The position numbers and the translations under genes were made by a program. Below, in pieces: positions 58,511 through 64,000 of a DNA stretch of 64,000 bases. Within the stretch, counting starts at the first letter, position 1; each line of letters opens with the position of its first letter. The stretch spans positions 166,593,509 through 166,657,508 of the forward strand of contig OX235262.1 of NCBI GenBank assembly GCA_944472135.2, read 5' to 3'. The notes under the pieces were generated by a model. The model ran no database searches and was not told where the DNA came from. It saw nothing but the letters and a program-made list of their open reading frames with translations. The DNA comes from Trichobilharzia regenti (lineage: Eukaryota > Platyhelminthes > Trematoda > Strigeidida > Schistosomatidae).

Positions 58511-59191
58511 GTTTGTGTGTACTGTTTGTATATACGTTTGGTGTGTCATATCAATTGGTGTTATTTGAATTCATTGTGTTTACTCGTTGTTTTCGTACCT
58601 TGTTGTTATTGCATAATTTTGTTAAAATTTTCGTCGTGATTACTTCTGAAGTTGTGGCCACTCTTCTACATCCGTGAATGAATTGATTGATGTTAAGGAC
58701 AGCAGATGGGTCGTATACGCCGGGGAGGCTAGGCTATTGCTGAGAATGAAATGCACACGGAGATAATTGTTAGCTGCGGTCCGACACGCCGGGGAGAAAG
58801 AGTGTAAACGACTGAGGCTCGCATGCGTCACCGCTACTAGAACTGAGGCAGAATGAGTGACAAGCGATTTCAGTGGTAATTGATAGTGAATAGAAAAGAG
58901 GATGCTTGAAGAGTATCATGAGGTGCTGCTATGGTCACGTTGCATTCTGCAAGAGTCATTCTAGTAAGTGGCGATTGTGTTGCAAGATGTCAAGAGGAGG
59001 TCTCTGTCTGGAGGCGCAGGTCGTCAGCGATGTGTGAGATTGTGCTGTGGGTATGCTTGTGGTGTGTTGGCTTTCCTGTTTGTTTTCCATTTCAGCTCTG
59101 TCCGTGTGACCCAGGTTCTCGCAATGGTATCCAAGTCGACGTGCATTGGTCGTGAAGGAAAAAAGGGTTGGATCCCTTTTTTGCCGGGGAG

Positions 59192-59566
59192 TGTCAATGG
59201 AGTTGAAGATTGAACGATCAATTCTTGGTTGTTTGCTCAAAATCAACTTCCTCGATTTTCGCGGAGGCATCAATACGACAGTCATCGTCTCATCGGTCGC
59301 TGTTCAGAAAGAAGAGTTAAATATCGTCAGAAGTAACATAACGATTTATTATTGTAATATTTGTTTACAGACCTTAGTTTTCTTAGTTTGCTTAGTGATA
59401 CTTGATTTATATGCTGGTGTAACAATACATAATACTCAAGTCAACAATTGGTGTTCTGGTTTTTTCGTCCGTTGTTACTAAGCGTTTCTCAGAAATCTTC
59501 TAAGAACAGCGTGGGCCCGAGCGTAGCGAGAGCTGGGCATTAACGGTTTATGAGACTTTGATGACA
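59192..59566 (+). repeat. 3' LTR
   Basis: 375 bp, apparently identical to the 5' LTR; preceded by ttgccggggag. Confidence 0.92.
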
Positions 59567-59981
59567 ACCGGTTCCAATACAAGTAACCTAGAAGGTGTGG
59601 AAACACACACAAACAACCAATCACGTCCAAGGTCACCAGGAGAGATGATTAATAAACTCGTGGAGAAATCTAAAAGCTCACTTCAAATTGAAGTATGCGC
59701 TGAAGATGTCACCCAGTAAGGCGATGAAAGCTTTGCAAACTAACCATCCAGCTCAGAGAACAAAACCACATCAAAATATTATATTAAGTTGGTAATAAGC
59801 AAAAGATATTTCAAATTTCGCAGTTAGGCTACACGATAAAATTAACTAACTCATGAGATATAACGAGACAGAATGTGAGAGTTATCTCGGGCAAGAGGAG
59901 AAATTTTGGTAAGACCACTTTTTTCAGTTGGGAAAGAACTAAATGAAAAAATACGATTGTCATTTGTTGGCATTTTGCCAT
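59567..59981 (+). mobile_element. Penelope element 3' end beyond the LTR insertion
   Basis: Continues the right arm: the last ~50 codons of the polyprotein to the stop near 59,718, the shared tail ccatccagctcagagaac, and about 200 bp that are also present, inverted, at 52,126-52,340. Confidence 0.85.
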
Positions 59982-60004
59982 TTTTATCCACGTTTCAGCA
60001 TTTC

Positions 60005-60265
60005 ATTACAAGTTAATAATAATTTTATTTTCATATAAAAATAAATTTACATGAAAATGCATGCCATTTTTACAGGCACGATCAAGTATGTTATAATGTC
60101 AAATCTTAAATAGTCTACAAGTTAATAATGTTTCAACAGTTAAATATTTGATACATATATATAATTACACTCATTGTCTGAACCAGGCCGTATAGTTATT
60201 GAATTGTACAATTGTCCTCCAGATTGAGCGGGAAAATCTACTACGTTTCGTTTTCATCCCGGAGT
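60005..60265 (-). repeat. Non-LTR 3' tail repeat
   Basis: Third copy of the tail seen at 44,793 and 47,919: a TAA-rich start, catgccatttttacaggcac, and the end at cgttttcatcccg, where it is truncated. Confidence 0.7.
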
Positions 60266-60340
60266 GAGGATATAGGCCGACACCAGGCGTTATCGCGCAA
60301 TGCCATCGGTTACCGCGCTCACGTCATCAGACGTTATAAT

Positions 60341-61509
60341 GGTGACTCTAAAGAATAGCGTCCCAAACCGAAACGACCTTTTAACGCAAAGATGACCTTG
60401 ACAGGGACAACTTCGGCCAATGAGAAGGCTCAAAAAGAAAGGCGCATAATTGTAAAAAACGGTTTATATAGAGGTAATGCAATCATAATGAACAGTTAGA
60501 AAGGATGGCGTTCGCGTATATGTTGCAAAAAAACTTCCTAGTTTCTCATGGAAGTCTTCATAGTCAAATGAGGCAAAGTTTAAGAATAGAGTCCCAAGCG
60601 ATGAAACCAGTTTCGGTACATAAATTCACCCAGGTAACTGTAAATCATAGGATTTCTGGATCCACTAACCGCTCTTATACGTCTTTTTAGACGACCCCAA
60701 AAACTTTCAATGGAACTGGTGTAGGTTCCATCCAAAGGATTCCGGAAACCGTCCGTATGATTAACAACATGATGAATGTACCCATGATTCGATAATTGAC
60801 GGTATCCGCTCCATTCATCTGTATGAATAGTCGTCCCCGGCAACACCAAACGCTTAATAATAGGCACTAATACTGCTGCACTGCGATTGGGAATCGCTTC
60901 TATATATACTTTGCGCAGTGTCGTGTCGTAGATACCTAGTATCCACTGCTGGTTTGCTTGTAATCTCCAGCGGTTGTATTTCCTTTTTATAAGTACAGTC
61001 TCATCAATATGGACTATGCTGCCAACTCCTCCGAGAACTTGAGTCAGGGTGTTCATTTTCCAGGAGGAAACATCTCTGCAGTAGTTGTACCATTGCACTG
61101 CTGACACCTCTGAATTTTCTGTTTCATAAGCTGTAGCTGTAACTGGTCTTTTCAGGACCCAGAAGTTACAGATCATTAAAATTTTCGTCAAAGGTAGTTC
61201 AGACCTTGAGAGAAAAGTTCCTAAGGGATCTGTAAACTAAAAAACAACGACAAACCTGGAACCGATTTCCTCCTTCGGCACTCAATACATCTGTATACAA
61301 AGCCATCAATGGCCTCTGTGTATTTTTGTATATGCATAACTCCTCCGCATTGGCAAATTTTCGACAAAGCTATCAGTCCGTTATCCAAACAGTAATCGAA
61401 AACATCCATGACTACTTCCGCAAACGATACAGTCAGCTGATTCCTTGCTCAAGGTCACTTTTTTGTTCGAAGGTCGTTTCGGTTTGGGCCGCTATTATTT
61501 AGAGTCACC
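60341..61509 (-). mobile_element. Merlin DNA transposon with intact TIRs and 8-bp TSD
   Basis: Terminal inverted repeats at 60,341-60,380 and 61,470-61,509 start ggtgactctaaa and differ at two of the first 40 positions; weaker pairing extends inward by about 25-30 bp. The 8-bp sequence GTTATAAT flanks both ends (60,333-60,340 and 61,510-61,517). The 1,169-bp body encodes one transposase on the minus strand. Size, 8-bp duplication and transposase type all fit the Merlin superfamily, known from schistosomes and related to bacterial IS1016. Confidence 0.95.
60580..61409 (-). CDS. Merlin transposase, possibly with a 26-nt intron
   Basis: Two open parts in different frames: 61,221-61,409 (N-terminal; CQCGG and RCIECRRRKS give four cysteines of a zinc-ribbon-like fold) and 60,580-61,191 (catalytic part). 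The DDE residues are visible: Asp in IVHIDETVLIKRKYNRWR, Asp in IHTDEWSGY, Glu in SSIESFWGRLKRR. Removing 61,230-61,255 as an intron (GTTTGTC...TTTACAG, 26 nt) joins the two parts in frame as KSVPDPLGTFLSRSELPLTKI, which reads like the expected junction. If it is spliced, the transposase is intact at about 267 residues. If not, the copy has a frameshift and stop. The start at 61,409 is the first Met of the frame. Confidence 0.85.
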
Positions 61510-61887
61510 GTTATAATCACCTATTTTTTGGAAATAGATTATATTTGACTAGTTTTAGACTTCTGTAGCCGGATGGCAGTATTTTGCTGTATTTTGTTAC
61601 CGCGCGAACTTTGAAAAGGGAGTTAATTTTCACGCTCTTGTTTATAATTGGATTTTGTTGTGTTATACGCTTCAAAAGTCCACAGATTTAACTTTAAATC
61701 AGTTTATTCTGGTCGAAGTTAGTTTACGTTTCAGATCTGAGTCTATTAATTATAATAAGTGTTCTTATAACATAATAGCCACATATATCTATCTTTGTGC
61801 ACTCATTAGCTTTTATCACTGATTTACAAAGGTTATATATATATATTTGAAGTTGTATTTAACTTTTCCTGGTTCGTTTTAAATAAA
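61510..61887. other. Merlin right flank and leader of the next element
   Basis: Contains the Merlin target duplication (61,510-61,517) and AT-rich sequence. It probably includes the 5' untranslated region of the CR1-like element whose ORF1 starts at 61,888; I cannot place that 5' end. Confidence 0.45.
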
Positions 61888-63060
61888 ATGCCTATTAAAA
61901 GAAACCGCTGCGGAAGGGCTATGTGCCAGTTTCCAGTGGATGAGGGAATGCAGTGTGATAACTGCAAGAGATGGTTTCACAGTATGTGCACGAACCTTAC
62001 TCCAGCAGCATACAAACGCTGCTGCAAACCTCTAGCGAACTGGTTATGCAACGACTGCTGTAGTACAACTAAACTCCGTATTACAGAAGCCATAGCTACT
62101 CTTAGTGGGGCTTTAAAGCTCATGGACTGCAAGCGTCCTCCACCACAGAAGAATACCGACTATTGCTCAGATAGCGATGACGTGACTAGCGTCATTGACA
62201 AAACAGCACATGTCCCAGATGCGACCTTGCCAATAAGTGAGTGCTCTACAGCACAGAAGAACACCCACCATATTACAGACACCCAGGTCGCCCCCACGAT
62301 ACTGGATGAGCCCTCCAGTGACAGTAATGGAAAGACTGCCGTGAAGAAGAGGCGTACTAGGGGTCGAAAACCTGCAGCTCCAGTCGCCCAGGGACTGGCG
62401 GAACAAGCCTCATCCACACCGGTGAGCAGCAGACAGACGAACCCCACTAAGATTAGCGAGGAGGACGCCAATGAATGGCGCACCGTAGTCTCTCGCAAAA
62501 AGCGAGATAAGGATAACACTTCGGCCACACCGCCCAAGAAGGATAGAAACACACTTACGCCTCAGGGCAAGAAAGTAACGGAAAGCAAACCCGATCTCTC
62601 TGATAGGTCTCTCATTCTCCACAAAGTGGAGGAGTCACTGGCTCTCGACCCTAAGACCAGATTCGAGCATGACCTTAACTTGGTCAAGCCCCTTTTAGAC
62701 AAGCTACTGCCACAAACAGTATCAGGCATTACTATACACAGCGTATACAGAATAGGTCAAAAGCCTGACCCTACAGTAAGTGAACCTGTACGTCTCCTCA
62801 AAGTCGTACTAAACTCTAAAGCGGAGAGGGACGCTATTCTAAGCAACTCTCATATTCTCAAAGGATCAGGGATATATGTCCGCGCTGACTTAAGCCTGGC
62901 AGACCGTGTCAAAAGACAGGCTGCGGCACTAGAATTAAGTGAGCGACGCCGGAACGGTGAGAAGAACCTTAAGATTAAGGGTTTTCGGGTTGTCCGAGTT
63001 CGCAGTTTAATGATCCCGAAACCTCTGTGGGTGGGCCGGGGAAGCACCAATCTGAATTAA
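61888..63060 (+). CDS. CR1-like ORF1 protein with PHD-type zinc finger
   Basis: 390 codons, intact. Residues 8-58 hold a PHD-like finger: C8, C13, then MQCDNCKRWFHSMC (C-x2-C-x4-H-x2-C), and closing CNDCC. PHD-bearing ORF1 proteins are known in CR1-group elements. The middle is Lys/Ser/Thr-rich. From about residue 245 an RNA-binding-like part follows: SGITIHSVYRIGQKPDP, RLLKVVLNSKAERDAIL and LSERRRNGEKNLKIKGF. The final ~20 residues may be off-frame: the +1 frame continues without a stop into the endonuclease, so ORF1 may originally have ended differently. Different family from the ORF1 at 34,753, which lacks the finger. Confidence 0.85.
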   Translation: MPIKRNRCGRAMCQFPVDEGMQCDNCKRWFHSMCTNLTPAAYKRCCKPLANWLCNDCCSTTKLRITEAIATLSGALKLMDCKRPPPQKNTDYCSDSDDVTSVIDKTAHVPDATLPISECSTAQKNTHHITDTQVAPTILDEPSSDSNGKTAVKKRRTRGRKPAAPVAQGLAEQASSTPVSSRQTNPTKISEEDANEWRTVVSRKKRDKDNTSATPPKKDRNTLTPQGKKVTESKPDLSDRSLILHKVEESLALDPKTRFEHDLNLVKPLLDKLLPQTVSGITIHSVYRIGQKPDPTVSEPVRLLKVVLNSKAERDAILSNSHILKGSGIYVRADLSLADRVKRQAAALELSERRRNGEKNLKIKGFRVVRVRSLMIPKPLWVGRGSTNLN

Positions 63061-64000
63061 CAGTCTGCTACACAAACGCCCGCAGCCTGTTAAATAAAAG
63101 GACTGAGCTGGCAAACATGATAGAAACCGGAAACCCGGATGTAATTATTATCACAGAGACATGGCTCACACCCGATGTCACTGACAACGAAGTTAACCTG
63201 CCAAACTTCGAAGTGCACAGGGTAGACCGACTAAACCGCAAAGGAGGGGGCGTAGTCATCTACCTCAAGAAAGGCTTAACCGTGCGTAGTATCGAAGCAC
63301 TCGCCCACGAAAGTGAGTCGTGCGAACTTCTACGCTGCAGACTTAAATGCATAGGCCAAGACATTGACCTCATTGCTGTGTACCGCAGTCCTGACTGCAG
63401 TGCAGACGACTTCCTAATAGAGAAGCTAGGCTCCTGGACTTCAAAATGTCGAAGTCTCGTAGTCGGTGACTTCAACGCCCCAACAGTTGACTGGTCGAGC
63501 CTAACAACTCCATCTTCAGTCAACTCCTTTGACCATAAACTGCTAGAATCTAGTATATCGCTAGCCCTAGTCCAACATATCATTAAGCCCACGCGCTATG
63601 ACTCACAGCACTCCTCATCAACTCTGGACCTAGTGTTCTCACACGGTGAGGATGTGGATCTCATACAACATCTTCCTCCGTTAGGAAGAAGTGACCATGC
63701 TGTGCTCACTTTCAAGTTCACAGCAACGGCAGCAAGGGCCAAAACCCCAGCTCGACCAAACGTTTGGAAAGCTGACATAAATGCGATCGTCTCAGCAGCC
63801 AACTCAGTAAACTGGTACATCAATCCAGAGTCCCAAGTAGAAGCCGCATGGAACCAATTTAAGCAACTTTACGCCCAAGTAACTGTACCCTTCATCCCTT
63901 GGTCTGTTCCAAAGGGTCGGAAACATTCCCCCCCTTGGATAAACCGGGAGATTCGTAAGTTACTCAGACGTAAACGCAAATGTTGGAACCTGTTTGCAAC
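63060..64000 (+). CDS. CR1-like ORF2, APE endonuclease part (runs off the window)
   Basis: The frame is open from upstream of 63,060 to the window end. Motifs in order: TNARSLLNKRTEL, ITETWLTP, RKGGGVVIYL, AVYRSPDC, VVGDFNAPTVDW, LDLVFSHGED and GRSDHAVL, the full APE-type endonuclease set including the metal-binding Glu and the final SDH. The first Met (63,117) lies inside the domain, so translation must begin earlier, perhaps by re-initiation or frameshifting from ORF1, whose stop overlaps this frame. The reverse transcriptase is expected just beyond 64,000. No stop is seen, so the copy may be intact. Confidence 0.85.

Larger units (their letters stand above)
55566..59566 (+). mobile_element. 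Complete Gag-only LTR retrotransposon, 4,001 bp
   Basis: 5' LTR 55,566-55,940 and 3' LTR 59,192-59,566, both 375 bp, TGTCAATGG...GATGACA, with no difference that I can see by eye. Target duplication ACCGG lies at 55,561-55,565 and 59,567-59,571. The internal 3,251 bp carry one long ORF (Gag) and then about 1.15 kb of non-coding sequence with ~200-bp repeats. No protease, reverse transcriptase, RNase H or integrase motif is found in any frame, so it must be mobilised by proteins of another element; the Gag type suggests a BEL/Pao partner. A purine-rich stretch ends at the 3' LTR. A tRNA primer site right after the 5' LTR is not obvious. Confidence 0.92.
52126..59981. repeat. Large Penelope palindrome, one arm split by an LTR element
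   Basis: Left arm 52,126-53,412 (1,287 bp) is the reverse complement of 54,690-55,565 plus 59,572-59,981 (1,286 bp). The loop is 53,413-54,689. The arms include about 200 bp beyond the point where the other Penelope copy (2,842-4,186) ends, so either the element has a longer 3' region or flanking DNA was duplicated too. The 4-kb LTR element at 55,566-59,566 interrupts only the right arm and must be younger than the palindrome. Confidence 0.9.

Noticed and set aside
60505..60690. 61-codon plus-strand frame in the Merlin element
   Set aside because: Antisense overlap with the transposase 3' end; no motif.
62160..62552. 130-codon minus-strand frame opposite the PHD-finger ORF1
   Set aside because: Antisense shadow of the intact 390-codon ORF1; no domain resemblance.

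Overview
The window reads as nuclear DNA of a parasitic flatworm, most likely a Schistosoma species. The evidence is the set of families present: a Merlin DNA transposon, Penelope-like elements, RTE and CR1-like non-LTR elements, SINEs carrying schistosome-type hammerhead ribozyme sequence, and a host gene whose 5' half is split by introns of only 28-58 nt. The DNA is AT-rich. I cannot fix the species from sequence alone.

Left part (1-14.5 kb): old retroelement debris. It holds two RTE-type reverse transcriptase fragments on the minus strand, one of them next to an inverted Penelope-like insertion with a 12-bp target duplication (2,842-4,186). It also holds two copies of a tRNA-headed SINE, five copies of a second SINE with hammerhead sequence (two in a close inverted pair), a second Penelope-like remnant and two long AT microsatellites.

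Centre-left (15.5-25 kb): the only host gene I recognise, an MKK7-type MAP kinase kinase on the minus strand. I rebuilt eight exons whose phases all agree (3,042 nt, 1,013 aa). Six micro-introns lie in the kinase half, then one 6.2-kb intron holding RTE debris, then a last exon with a ~650-residue low-complexity tail.

Centre and right (25-60 kb): repeated activity of one LTR family that codes for a Gag-like protein with a membrane-like C-terminus and no visible protease, polymerase or integrase. One copy is complete with identical LTRs and a 5-bp duplication (55,566-59,566). Another (42.3-51.2 kb) contains a third copy in opposite orientation (45.7-50.0 kb). Upstream of it lies an array of four 1,459-bp units, each one LTR plus a 1,100-bp spacer, which looks like amplification by LTR-LTR recombination. 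A 4.6-kb CR1-like element (31.6-36.2 kb) and a large Penelope palindrome (52.1-60.0 kb) fill the rest; the complete LTR copy sits inside one palindrome arm.

Right end (60-64 kb): a compact Merlin transposon with intact terminal repeats and 8-bp duplication, then the 5' end of another CR1-like element (PHD-finger ORF1, then an APE endonuclease) that runs off the window. Apart from the kinase gene nearly everything is mobile DNA. The nesting gives a relative order: the RTE and SINE layer is oldest, then the Penelope palindrome and older Gag elements, and the 55.6-kb LTR copy is youngest.
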